Assembly: GCA_965222315.1 (NCBI GenBank)
Contig: OZ244951.1
Location: forward strand, 868,001 to 932,000
Origin: JACKII01 sp965222315
Lineage (GTDB): Bacteria; Pseudomonadota; Alphaproteobacteria; Bin95
Direction of reading: 5' to 3'
DNA: 64,000 nucleotides
Positions 1-7,506 of the stretch are shown here, in pieces; the first letter of the stretch is position 1, and each line of letters begins with the position of its first letter. The notes under the pieces are model-generated. The model saw nothing but the letters and a program-made list of their open reading frames with translations, was not told the DNA's origin and did no database searches. The translations under genes and the position numbers were made by a program.

Positions 1-1
1 G

Positions 2-640
2 CCCTATATCGTGCTGCCCGGCAATCACGACGCGCGGGAGGGCTTTGCCGCTGCGTTTGCCGACACGGCCTGGCTGCCGGCGGATGGCGGCTTTCTGCAC
101 TATGTGGTGGAGGGCGCTCCAGTGCGGCTGGTCTGCCTGGATACGGTCATTCCAGGCGTAGCCTATGGCAAGCTGTGTGCGGAGAGGCTGGCTTGGCTGG
201 ATGCGCAGCTTGCCGCAGCGCCGGACAGGCCGACCGTCATCGCCATGCACCATCCGCCGATGGATATGGGCCTGACGTTCTCCAGCATGGTCGGATTGGC
301 GGAGGGCGGCGGCGAGCTGGCTGCGATCCTGACACGGAATCCCCAGGTGCAACGGGTCATTTGTGGACATGTGCACCGGCCGGTCACCGCCATGTTCGGG
401 CAGCGGCCGGTGTGGGCCGCCCCCGCCACCTGCTACCAGTTCGCAGCCGATATTAGCGACGAGCAATTGCTGGCGCTGACGCGGGAGCCGCCCGGCTACT
501 CCATGCACCTATGGCTGGATGATCCGGTCGCGGGCCCGAACCTCGTCAGCCACTTCGTGCCTGTGGGCGACTTCGGGGAGCCGATCCCGATAATGCGCCG
601 GGGCGAGAGGGTTGGGCAGGGGCTGGAAGCAAAGCGCTGA
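2..640 (+). CDS. Calcineurin-like metallophosphoesterase, 5'-truncated by the window
   Basis: The frame is open from the first base of the window, so the N-terminus lies upstream. What remains is the C-terminal two thirds of a class III (CpdA-like) metallophosphoesterase. The visible metal-binding motifs are GNHD near the start, a later MHHPP block and GHVHRP. In this family they bind a di-metal centre that hydrolyses cyclic nucleotides or other phosphodiesters. There is no signal peptide in the visible part, so it is probably cytosolic. The family is secure; the substrate (cAMP or another) is not. The DUF427 gene follows after a 67-nt gap. Confidence 0.85.
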   Translation, partial: PYIVLPGNHDAREGFAAAFADTAWLPADGGFLHYVVEGAPVRLVCLDTVIPGVAYGKLCAERLAWLDAQLAAAPDRPTVIAMHHPPMDMGLTFSSMVGLAEGGGELAAILTRNPQVQRVICGHVHRPVTAMFGQRPVWAAPATCYQFAADISDEQLLALTREPPGYSMHLWLDDPVAGPNLVSHFVPVGDFGEPIPIMRRGERVGQGLEAKR

Positions 641-707
641 GATGGAGGGTTGGCGGGAGATGCCGATACCGTCAGACTGGCGCCGCGAAATGCACAAGGA
701 GCAATCA

Positions 708-1094
708 ATGGCCGAAGGAAAAACCCCGCCCACCATCACCCTGGAGCCGTTCGGCAACAGTGTGCGGGTGGAATTCGCCGGTGCGACGGTCGCCGAAAGC
801 AACGGCGCGCTGGTTCTGCGTGAAGGCAGGCTGCCACCGGTGCTTTACATTCCCAAGGACGATGTGCGTTGGGCGCTGACCGCTGCCTCCGAGCGCAGCA
901 CCCATTGCCCGTATAAGGGCGACGCCAGCTATTGGAATGTCAGCACCAATGGCCGGACGGCGGAGAATGCTATTTGGGCCTATCCAGAGGCAATAGACTC
1001 GGTAGCCGCCATCCAGGATTGTGTCGCATTCTACTGGGATAAGATGGATGCCTGGTATTTAGGCGGAGAAAAGACGGCCTCGCTGACGATTTGA
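708..1094 (+). CDS. DUF427 domain-containing protein
   Basis: This 128-residue protein consists almost entirely of a DUF427 domain. It keeps the conserved core with HCPYKGDASYW (about residues 64-74), then WAYPEA and a C-terminal FYWDKMDAWYLGG. The frame is open to 612, but the ATG at 708 is preferred because AAGGAGC stands 6-7 nt before it and family members begin close to this point. The biochemical role of DUF427 is not established. The gene is followed by a strong hairpin (1098-1127) and then the separate glnB promoter, so it is not part of the glnBA unit. Confidence 0.85.
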   Translation: MAEGKTPPTITLEPFGNSVRVEFAGATVAESNGALVLREGRLPPVLYIPKDDVRWALTAASERSTHCPYKGDASYWNVSTNGRTAENAIWAYPEAIDSVAAIQDCVAFYWDKMDAWYLGGEKTASLTI

Positions 1095-1097
1095 GGG

Positions 1098-1127
1098 AGG
1101 CCGCGCCTATTGAGAGATGCGCGGCCT
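1098..1127 (+). terminator. Hairpin after the DUF427 gene
   Basis: A perfect 9-bp inverted repeat (aggccgcgc / gcgcggcct) with a 12-nt loop starts 4 nt after the DUF427 stop codon. It is followed by taaatt rather than a run of T, so intrinsic termination is plausible but not classical. Confidence 0.5.
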
Positions 1128-1255
1128 AAATTGCGGGCAATAGGCTCAATGATTGGGCGGTTTATTGCCTAAAAACCATGCGGCGTGATGTTTTTTCGGC
1201 CTATAGTGTTTTTTGGCAATAGGCTTCCGTTAAGGAATTACGCCGCTTGCAATTT

Positions 1256-1271
1256 TGGCATGCGGTTTGCT
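1256..1271 (+). promoter_or_regulatory. Sigma-54 (RpoN) promoter of glnB
   Basis: The 16 bases match the -24/-12 consensus TGGCAC-N5-TTGCA at every invariant position: TGGCA at 1256-1260 and TTGCT at 1267-1271, with GG and GC correctly spaced. Transcription would begin near 1283, about 40 nt before the glnB ATG. Sigma-54 promoters with NtrC control are the known arrangement for glnB in alphaproteobacteria. Copies of GCAATAGGC lie upstream at 1137-1145 and 1216-1224, with an inverted relative at 1164-1170. They could be activator sites but are not classical NtrC boxes. Confidence 0.85.
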
Positions 1272-1321
1272 TATTGCAGTCAAGGATCCTGAAACCGCGG
1301 CAAGGGCCGAGTGACTATCTG

Positions 1322-1660
1322 ATGAAAAAGATCGAAGCGATCATCAAACCGTTCAAGCTTGACGACGTGAAGGATGCCCTGCACGAAGTTGGCGTGAAGG
1401 GCCTGACCGTTCTGGAGGCCAAGGGGTTTGGCCGCCAAAAGGGTCATACCGAATTGTACCGCGGCGCAGAATACGTCGTGGACTTCCTGCCGAAAGTGAA
1501 GATCGAAGTGGTCGTCGATGATGCCATGGCGGCACAGGCGGTTGAAGCGATCCAGCAATCGGCGCACACCGGCCGTATCGGCGATGGCAAGATTTTCATC
1601 TCCACCGTCGACGAGGCCATCCGCATCCGTACCGGCGAAACCGGCGGCGAAGCCGTTTGA
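1322..1660 (+). CDS. glnB: Nitrogen regulatory protein P-II
   Basis: The 112-residue product has the exact length and sequence pattern of P-II. It begins MKKIEAIIKPFKLDDVK, carries the T-loop with the uridylylation site Tyr51 (HTELYRGAEY) and ends with the nucleotide-binding segment TGRIGDGKIF. P-II is a trimeric sensor of 2-oxoglutarate, ATP/ADP and, through uridylylation by GlnD, glutamine. It controls NtrB/NtrC and GlnE. A longer in-frame start at 1247 overlaps the sigma-54 promoter and is rejected. glnA follows 44 nt downstream with its own AGGAGA, so the pair is probably cotranscribed and nitrogen-regulated. GlnK is possible, but the glnA linkage favours glnB. Confidence 0.97.
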   Translation: MKKIEAIIKPFKLDDVKDALHEVGVKGLTVLEAKGFGRQKGHTELYRGAEYVVDFLPKVKIEVVVDDAMAAQAVEAIQQSAHTGRIGDGKIFISTVDEAIRIRTGETGGEAV

Positions 1661-1704
1661 CCCGCCATTACCCTGACCGACTCTATCTTTAGGAGAGCCA
1701 ATCA

Positions 1705-3126
1705 ATGACTCTGAACTGCAAAACGCCGGACGACGTGCTGAAGGCGATAAAAGATAACGACATCAAGCATATCGACCTGCGCTTCACCGACCCGCGGGGC
1801 AAGTGGCAGCATCTGACCCAGTGGCATACGACGGTCGGTGAAGATGAGTTTGATGATGGCTTCATGTTTGACGGCTCCTCCATCGCCGGCTGGAAGGCGA
1901 TCAACGAGTCTGACATGTGCCTCCAGATGGACCCGACGACGGCGGTAATGGACCCCTTTGCGGCCGAACCGACCATGATCATGGTCTGCGACGTGCATGA
2001 TCCGATCAGCGGCCAGCGCTACGACCGTTGCCCGCGCTCGACCGCGAAGAATGCAGAAGAATACATGCGTTCCGTTGGCGTTGGCGACACCGCCTTCTTC
2101 GGCCCGGAAGCAGAGTTCTTCGTGTTCGATGACGTGCGTTTCTCCACGGAAATGAACCACACCTTCTTCAAGGTCGATTCGAACGAAGGTCCGTACAACA
2201 GCGGCTCCGAATTCGAAGACGGCAACCCGGGCCACCGTCCGCCGCTCAAGGGCGGTTACTTCCCGGTTCCGCCGGTCGACAGCGCCCAGGACATGCGCTC
2301 GGAGATGGTTTCCGTCATGGCGATGATGGGCCTCGACGTCGAAAAGCATCACCACGAGGTTGCCTCGTCCCAGCATGAGCTTGGCGTGAAATTCGACACG
2401 CTGATCAATTCGGCGGACGGCCTGCAGGCCTACAAGTATGTCGTGCAGATGGTGGCGCACGGTTACGGCAAGACCGCGACCTTCATGCCGAAGCCGATCA
2501 TGGGTGACAACGGCTCGGGCATGCATGTTCACCAGTCGATCTGGAAAGAAGGCCAGCCGACCTTCGCCGGCAACCTGTATGCCGACCTGTCGGAGGCCGC
2601 ACTGTTCTACATCGGTGGCATCATCAAGCACGCCAAGGCGCTGAACGCCTTCACCAACTCGACCACGAACAGCTACAAGCGCCTGATCCCGGGCTTTGAA
2701 GCGCCGGTGCTGCTGGCCTACTCCGCCCGCAACCGTTCCGCTTCCTGCCGCATTCCGTATGTCGCGAGCCCGAAGGGCAAGCGCGTCGAGGTGCGCTTCC
2801 CGGACCCGGCCGGCAACCCGTACCTGTCGTTCGCGGCCATGCTGATGGCCGGCCTCGACGGCATCAAGAACAAGATCCATCCGGGCGAAGCGATGGACAA
2901 GAACCTGTACGACCTGCCGCCGGAAGAACTGGCCGACATCCCGACCGTCTGCGGCTCGCTGCGCGAAGCATTGACCTCGCTCGATGCCGACCGCAGCTTC
3001 CTGACCGCAGGCGACGTGTTTACCGACGACCAGATCAGCGCTTATATCGAGCTGAAGATGGAAGAGGTCTACCGCTTCGAGCACACGCCGCACCCGGCTG
3101 AGTTCGCGATGTACTACAGCAGCTAA
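1705..3126 (+). CDS. glnA: Glutamine synthetase type I
   Basis: This 473-residue protein is a full-length GSI-beta glutamine synthetase, which makes glutamine from glutamate, ammonium and ATP in the cytosol as a dodecamer. Visible signatures are the N-terminal DLRFTDPRGKWQH beta-grasp, the MFDGSSIAGWK latch, GPEAEFFVFD, the ATP-binding region with NGSGMHVHQS, and the adenylylation site Tyr402 in NLYDLPPEE, the target of GlnE. AGGAGA precedes the ATG by 8 nt. It sits directly behind glnB and is closed by a strong terminator, forming a glnBA unit behind the sigma-54 promoter. Nothing is missing. Confidence 0.98.
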   Translation: MTLNCKTPDDVLKAIKDNDIKHIDLRFTDPRGKWQHLTQWHTTVGEDEFDDGFMFDGSSIAGWKAINESDMCLQMDPTTAVMDPFAAEPTMIMVCDVHDPISGQRYDRCPRSTAKNAEEYMRSVGVGDTAFFGPEAEFFVFDDVRFSTEMNHTFFKVDSNEGPYNSGSEFEDGNPGHRPPLKGGYFPVPPVDSAQDMRSEMVSVMAMMGLDVEKHHHEVASSQHELGVKFDTLINSADGLQAYKYVVQMVAHGYGKTATFMPKPIMGDNGSGMHVHQSIWKEGQPTFAGNLYADLSEAALFYIGGIIKHAKALNAFTNSTTNSYKRLIPGFEAPVLLAYSARNRSASCRIPYVASPKGKRVEVRFPDPAGNPYLSFAAMLMAGLDGIKNKIHPGEAMDKNLYDLPPEELADIPTVCGSLREALTSLDADRSFLTAGDVFTDDQISAYIELKMEEVYRFEHTPHPAEFAMYYSS

Positions 3127-3166
3127 ACGCGCGCCTTCCGCGCGTCAAAGAACGACGAGAGAGCAG

Positions 3167-3198
3167 CCCCCGCCAGGACATCCTGGCGGGGGTTTTTT
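3167..3198 (+). terminator. Intrinsic terminator of glnBA
   Basis: A perfect 12-bp stem (cccccgccagga / tcctggcggggg) with a 2-nt loop is followed directly by six T. It stands 40 nt after the glnA stop codon. Confidence 0.95.
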
Positions 3199-3222
3199 CG
3201 TCTTGGGACGACCGAATGGCTA

Positions 3223-3238
3223 TGTGATCCAGGTCATA
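3223..3238. promoter_or_regulatory. CRP/FNR-family binding site candidate
   Basis: The sequence TGTGATCCAGGTCATA matches the CRP pattern TGTGA-N6-TCACA at nine of ten half-site bases. Its core TGATCCAGGTCA also resembles FNR/FixK/Dnr boxes. It stands about 97 nt before the tail-spike-like gene and downstream of the glnA terminator, a sensible place for a promoter. Which CRP/FNR member would bind cannot be decided. Confidence 0.5.
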
Positions 3239-3334
3239 GGAACATCGCCCAATGAAGCGCATGATTTGCCTGTCACTCCCTGAATGCCCAGTGGGACGCT
3301 ATTGGGAGTAGCTTGTAAAAACAGGAGAATGATC

Positions 3335-4297
3335 ATGGCGATTAACATTAACTCCAACACTGGCAACATCACCGCGGGTGGCGACAACACCGATGGCGAC
3401 ATTCTGCTTAATGCCAATGACGGTACCCGGCGTATTCATCTGGATGCCGGCAGCGGCAACGCGCTTCTCGGTGGCAATGGCGCAGATGGCGACATTCTGC
3501 TGATGCCGGCAACCGCTACGAGCCAGTCAACTGCCGCGGCAACCATTCATATGAGCGGCGACAGCGGCAATATCCGGGCGGGCGGCAATGGCGTCGATGG
3601 CGACATTATCCTGCGTTCCAATAGCGGCGCAAACGTAGTCCATATCGATGGCGGTAACGGCAACTTCTTTGCGGGCGGCGATGGCGCGGACGGCGATGTC
3701 GTGCTGCGCGACGGCACCGGCGCCGACCGCATCCGCCTGAACGCCCAGAACGGTAATATGTACCTGGGCGGCAATGGAGCCGACGGCGATATCCTGGTCT
3801 ACCCTGCCAGCGGGGACAACAGCACCACGTCCCAGGCGACCATTCACATCAATGGCGACAGCGGCGACATCATCCTGCAGAACGCCGACTTTGCCGAGGA
3901 CTTTACCGTCTCCGGCACGATCGAGCCCGCCGCCATTCCCGGCGCGGTCATGGTGTTGTGCGAGGATGGTTCGGTCGAGCCTTGCGCGGCGGCCTACGAC
4001 CCGCGGGCGGTCGGCGTGATCTCCGGCGCGGGCGGCTATAAGCCTGGCATCATCATGGATAAGAAGACCAGCGGCGAGAACCGGCATCCGGTCGCCCTGG
4101 TGGGCAAGGTCTATTGCAAGGCCGACGCCTCCTTCGGGCCGATCAAGGGCGGCGACCTGCTCACTACCTCCCCGACGCCTGGCCATGCCATGCGGGCCGC
4201 TGACCGGAAGCGGGCTTTCGGCGCTACGCTCGGCAAGGCGCTCGGCTCCCTCGACGAGGGCACCGGCCTGGTGCCCGTCCTGGTCAACCTGCAATAG
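3335..4297 (+). CDS. Repetitive beta-structure protein with tail-spike-like C-terminal domain
   Basis: This 320-residue protein has five imperfect repeats marked by GG(N/D)xxDGD(I/V) at about residues 15, 46, 83, 114 and 145. The period is 31 residues, with a longer spacer in the second. The Gly/Asn/Asp-rich, strand-alternating pattern suggests a beta-solenoid or beta-prism stalk. Residues 185-320 form a different domain beginning ADFAEDF, with GVISGAG and ALVGKVYCK. It resembles C-terminal domains of phage tail-spike/fibre-like proteins and possibly the Peptidase_G2 autoproteolytic domain. No signal peptide is visible. The ATG at 3335 is chosen because AGGAG stands 7 nt before it. It heads a tight operon (gaps of 15 and 10 nt) with a metzincin-like and a HEAT-repeat protein. 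Function unknown; a surface or secreted fibre is a guess. Confidence 0.8.
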   Translation: MAININSNTGNITAGGDNTDGDILLNANDGTRRIHLDAGSGNALLGGNGADGDILLMPATATSQSTAAATIHMSGDSGNIRAGGNGVDGDIILRSNSGANVVHIDGGNGNFFAGGDGADGDVVLRDGTGADRIRLNAQNGNMYLGGNGADGDILVYPASGDNSTTSQATIHINGDSGDIILQNADFAEDFTVSGTIEPAAIPGAVMVLCEDGSVEPCAAAYDPRAVGVISGAGGYKPGIIMDKKTSGENRHPVALVGKVYCKADASFGPIKGGDLLTTSPTPGHAMRAADRKRAFGATLGKALGSLDEGTGLVPVLVNLQ

Positions 4298-4312
4298 CCG
4301 GATGCGATAGTC

Positions 4313-4972
4313 ATGAGCGCAACCATCCGCAATGTCGCCGACAACTGCCTGGACAAGACCGGGCGGCTGTCGGTGCGCGAGGATATCCTCGGCGTCTACG
4401 CCGCGGATAACCCGCAGAACCGCTCGGTCCTGCAACAGATGAACCGCATCCAGAATGTGCCGTTCGTCAAGGTGGCCCTGGTCACCGTCAGCGGCGCCAC
4501 GCCCAATCTGCAACGCGACCTGGACAATGGCAACACGGTCTACCAGGGCGAGTGCAATGTCTGGATCTATCCGACCGACAGTATCACTGTGACGGCGGCT
4601 AACCTGCTGACGTTGGACCAGGACGACTGCTCCGGCAGCGGCCACAGCGTCAGTGATGAGGAGGACGACCTGTTCGACTTCGGCCGCAACCTGGGCGCTG
4701 ACATCGTCTGCTACTACATCAATGGCGATGGCTCCGGCCTGCGTGGCTGCGCGGCCCACCCGCCCGGCCGGCGTGGCTTCTGGGTAGGCACAAGCGCGTC
4801 GCCCTGGACCTGGGTGCATGAGTTGACCCACATTGTCGGCGACAACAGCCACGTGTCCGACACGGACAACCTGATGATCAACAACACGGGCACGATCACC
4901 AATGCGCCGCCTGACCTGACCAACAGCCAGTGCGACCGCATCAACGACGATCCCGACGTCGAATCCTGCTAA
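4313..4972 (+). CDS. Metzincin-like zinc metalloprotease, uncharacterised
   Basis: The 219-residue product has a clear zinc-protease core: HELTH at residues 169-173, a glycine at 176, a histidine at 180 and a Met-turn-like DNLM at 185-188. Metzincins read HExxHxxGxxH, so the third histidine here is one residue late. Six or more cysteines (for example C81, C106, C133, C146) suggest disulfides and an extracytosolic life, but there is no evident signal peptide. It lies 15 nt after the tail-spike-like gene and 10 nt before the HEAT gene. A plausible role is processing or acting with the fibre protein. No named family was recognised. Confidence 0.7.
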   Translation: MSATIRNVADNCLDKTGRLSVREDILGVYAADNPQNRSVLQQMNRIQNVPFVKVALVTVSGATPNLQRDLDNGNTVYQGECNVWIYPTDSITVTAANLLTLDQDDCSGSGHSVSDEEDDLFDFGRNLGADIVCYYINGDGSGLRGCAAHPPGRRGFWVGTSASPWTWVHELTHIVGDNSHVSDTDNLMINNTGTITNAPPDLTNSQCDRINDDPDVESC

Positions 4973-4982
4973 GGAGAACGAC

Positions 4983-5459
4983 ATGGCAGAACTATCCCAA
5001 CGGGTGCGCGACGTGATGGAAACGGACTGCGCCCACACCCTCGAAGACTTGGTGGCCAAGCCCTCGGATGCGGAGATCCGGGAACTGATCGCCGTCGTCG
5101 ATGACGAGGCCGAGATGACCCCGAACCAGCGCCAGCGCGCTGTCTACATGCTGGGCCGCATGGGCCGCGCGGAGGCCGTCCCCAGTATCATCAAGGCCCT
5201 GCCGCGGCTGGACGAGGGCGGCAAGGTCGCCGCCGCAGACGCCCTTGGCCGCTTGGCGACGCCGGAGGCGCAGGCAGCGGTCATGGACCTCTCCCACGAC
5301 CGCGCCCCTCAGGTGCGCAAGTTTGCGGCCAAGGCCCTGGCCCGGATCGGCACCAGCGCCAGCATTGGCCACCTGCGCGGTATGGTCGATGGCGATGAGG
5401 AACCCTTCGTCCGCGCCTCCGCCGGAAAGGTGCTCTCCCGGATGGAAGGGCGGCAATAA
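4983..5459 (+). CDS. HEAT-repeat protein
   Basis: This 158-residue protein is built of helical HEAT/PBS-lyase-type repeats. About residues 45-75, 76-107 and 108-140 each show the pattern A-x-x-LGR(M/L)-x-x-xxAxxxI and end near the C-terminus with VRASAGKVLSRME. Such repeats usually make protein-binding scaffolds. AAGGAGA stands 7 nt before the ATG. The gene closes the three-gene operon and is followed by a terminator. It may be the cytosolic adaptor for its two neighbours; this is inferred only from linkage. Confidence 0.8.
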   Translation: MAELSQRVRDVMETDCAHTLEDLVAKPSDAEIRELIAVVDDEAEMTPNQRQRAVYMLGRMGRAEAVPSIIKALPRLDEGGKVAAADALGRLATPEAQAAVMDLSHDRAPQVRKFAAKALARIGTSASIGHLRGMVDGDEEPFVRASAGKVLSRMEGRQ

Positions 5460-5489
5460 CGGCTTCCCTGCCGTCCGCCGGTATTGTGT

Positions 5490-5520
5490 AGGCCCCGCTG
5501 GTTTATCGGCGGGGCCTTTT
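5490..5520 (+). terminator. Terminator of the three-gene cluster
   Basis: A 9-bp stem (aggccccgc / gcggggcct) is extended inward by one wobble and one GC pair and ends in TTTT. It stands 30 nt after the HEAT gene stop. Confidence 0.85.
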
Positions 5521-5640
5521 GGTGCTCGCCGTGCTTCCTGCCGCCTTCTGCACAACTGCTTCGCGGAAAGGCGGGATGCGGAGCGCCGGTGCGTGCTCTA
5601 CACTCCTTTCAGCCCAATCGATAGCAAGCGAGCATGAGCC

Positions 5641-6507
5641 ATGAGCGAAGCAGAATACGTCCCGCCCAAAGTCTGGAAGCATGAGGAGCCGAGCGGCGGC
5701 CAGTTCGCCAGCATCAACAAGCCCACGGCCGGCGCCCAGTTCGAGAAAGAACTGCCGGTGGGCAAGCATCCGCTCCAGCTTTACTCCCTGGGCACGCCCA
5801 ACGGCGTCAAGGTCACGATCATGCTGGAGGAGCTGCTGGCAGCTGGTCACAAGGGCGCGGAATACGACGCTTGGCTCATCAAGATCCGGGATGGCGAGCA
5901 GTTTGGCAGCGGCTTTGTCGCCGCCAATCCCAACTCCAAGATCCCGGCCCTGATCGACCATTCGATGCCCAAGCCGACCCGCGTCTTCGAGTCCGGCGCC
6001 ATCCTGCTCTACCTCTCGGAGAAGTTCGGCGCCTTCATGCCCACCGAGCCCATGGCGCGGGCCGAGGCGCTTTCCTGGCTGTTCTGGCAGATGGGTTCAG
6101 CCCCCTATCTTGGCGGCGGCTTCGGGCACTTTTATGCCTATGCGCCCGTGAAGATCAAATACGCCATCGACCGCTTCACCATGGAGGTCAAGCGCCAGCT
6201 CGACGTGCTCGACCAGCGGCTGGCGAAGCACGAGTACCTGGGCGGTGCTGACTACACTATCGCCGACATGGCCGTCTGGCCCTGGTATGGCAACCTGGTG
6301 AAGGGCCTTAACTACGGCGCGGGTGAGTTCATCCAGGGCCACACCTACACCAATGTCGTCCGCTGGCAGGAGCAGATTGCCGAGCGTCCGGCGGTGAAGC
6401 GCGGCCGCATGGTCAACCGCATGCAGGGCGAGCCCTCCGAGCAGTTGCACGAGCGCCACGATGCCAGCGACTTCGACACCAAGACCCAGGACAAGATCGG
6501 CGGTTAG
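5641..6507 (+). CDS. yghU: Glutathione transferase of the YghU (Nu-class) type
   Basis: The 288-residue protein matches YghU-type glutathione-dependent disulfide-bond oxidoreductases along its length. It has an extended N-terminal arm with PPKVWKHEE, a thioredoxin-like domain from about residue 45 with YSLGTPNGVKVTIMLEE (Thr-Pro-Asn binds glutathione in this family), NPNSKIPAL, then the all-helical C-terminal domain. These enzymes reduce disulfides or organic hydroperoxides with glutathione in the cytosol. It appears to be a single-gene unit between terminators. The family call is firm; the physiological substrate is unknown. Confidence 0.9.
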   Translation: MSEAEYVPPKVWKHEEPSGGQFASINKPTAGAQFEKELPVGKHPLQLYSLGTPNGVKVTIMLEELLAAGHKGAEYDAWLIKIRDGEQFGSGFVAANPNSKIPALIDHSMPKPTRVFESGAILLYLSEKFGAFMPTEPMARAEALSWLFWQMGSAPYLGGGFGHFYAYAPVKIKYAIDRFTMEVKRQLDVLDQRLAKHEYLGGADYTIADMAVWPWYGNLVKGLNYGAGEFIQGHTYTNVVRWQEQIAERPAVKRGRMVNRMQGEPSEQLHERHDASDFDTKTQDKIGG

Positions 6508-6557
6508 CGCCGCCGGTCTCCGGTCAAGGGTGCGTTAACCAAAGGCTGTCTCCTATT

Positions 6558-6592
6558 GCCCCGGAAGCCTGGCCCCTGCCGGCTTCCGGGGC
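6558..6592 (+). terminator. Strong hairpin after yghU
   Basis: A perfect 12-bp inverted repeat (gccccggaagcc / ggcttccggggc) with an 11-nt loop stands 50 nt after the yghU stop. There is no T-run behind it, so termination is likely but unproven. Confidence 0.6.
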
Positions 6593-6660
6593 TGCTTCGG
6601 GACTCGCGGGACGGTATCATGGTAAAGGTTTGGCGCCCGCAGTCCTTTGCCCAAAAAAAC

Positions 6661-6772
6661 ATCTACATTTATCGACATTCCTCTACATTTATCGGCATTT
6701 TGGGGGTGAAAATGTCGATGTTTGCGAAAAAATGTAGACGCCGTGTCGATGCGATGTAGAGGAAATGTCGAT
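6661..6772. repeat. Inverted array of phased 10-bp repeats
   Basis: Left half: four consecutive decamers of the form (A/C)TC-(T/G)(A/G)CAT-TY, starting at 6661, 6671, 6681 and 6691, exactly one helical turn apart. Right half: the same motif in the opposite orientation (ATGTC or ATGTA cores) at 6712, 6732, 6743, 6754 and 6764, again 10-11 bp or 20 bp apart. TAC and GAC variants alternate in both halves. The centre is near 6704. The whole block lies in the 408-bp gap between yghU and the AhpD-like gene, about 140 nt before the latter's ATG. It could be a multi-site operator or the end structure of a small mobile element. Confidence 0.75.
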
Positions 6773-6915
6773 GGTATCCCGATACGATCTCCGCCGCTGT
6801 CTGCTCTGCTGACAACACCCTTCCGTCCCCGGTGGATTCCCCACACTATACCGCCCGCGGTAAACACGAGCTTAACACCCGCCCGCGCCGAGACTTGGCC
6901 AATAGAGGAGGCCCC

Positions 6916-7503
6916 ATGACCACCCCGCCCATCAGCCGCTATCCCGTTCCCGACGTGAACAGCCTGCCCGACGACATCCAGGCGACGATCCTGGGCGTGC
7001 AGGAGAAGGCGGGCTTCGTGCCCAATGTCTTCCTGGCCATGGCGCATCGGCCGGACGAGTTGCGCGCCTTTTTCGCCTATCATGACGCGCTGATGGAGAA
7101 GGAGGGCGGCCTCACCAAGGCCGAGCGCGAGATGATCGTTGTCGCCACCTCGGGCGCGAACGGCTGCCTCTATTGTGTGATCTCGCACGGCGCGATCCTG
7201 CGCATCCGGGCGAAGAACCCGCTGGTCGCCGACCAGGTGGCGGTGAACTACCGCAAGGCCGACATCACGCCCCGCCAGACGGCCATGCTGGACTTTGCCA
7301 TGAAGGTTGCCCAGGATTCCGCAAGCCTCACCGACGCCGACTATGAGCCGCTCCGCGCCCACGGCTTCTCGGAAGACGACATCTGGGACATCGCCGCCAT
7401 CACCGCCTTCTTCGCCCTTAGTAACCGCATGGCCAACTTCCTCTCCATGCGCCCGAACGACGAGTTCTTTATGATGGGTCGGGAGGGGAAGAAGAAGGGG
7501 TGA
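6916..7503 (+). CDS. AhpD-like carboxymuconolactone decarboxylase / peroxidase-related enzyme
   Basis: This 195-residue protein belongs to the uncharacterised peroxidase-related branch of the carboxymuconolactone decarboxylase family. It shows the AhpD-type redox motif CLYCVISH (CxxCxxxH), a QEKAGFVPNVF block and a C-terminal FALSNRMANFLSMRPNDEFF. Such proteins are thiol peroxidases or alkylhydroperoxidase partners. GAGGAG stands before the ATG at 6916; an upstream in-frame GTG or ATG lacks support. Degenerate copies of its last 106 bases recur downstream (for example 11330-11435). The next gene starts 3 nt after its stop. Confidence 0.9.
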   Translation: MTTPPISRYPVPDVNSLPDDIQATILGVQEKAGFVPNVFLAMAHRPDELRAFFAYHDALMEKEGGLTKAEREMIVVATSGANGCLYCVISHGAILRIRAKNPLVADQVAVNYRKADITPRQTAMLDFAMKVAQDSASLTDADYEPLRAHGFSEDDIWDIAAITAFFALSNRMANFLSMRPNDEFFMMGREGKKKG

Positions 7504-7506
7504 GGC

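Noticed and set aside
1702..3093. Long open frame antisense to glnA (463 codons)
   Set aside because: It mirrors glnA codon by codon, a GC-skew shadow with no family resemblance.
3527..5059. Long open frame antisense to the fibre and metzincin genes (510 codons)
   Set aside because: The plus-strand genes have clear repeats, ribosome sites and tight spacing; the antisense frame crosses gene borders.
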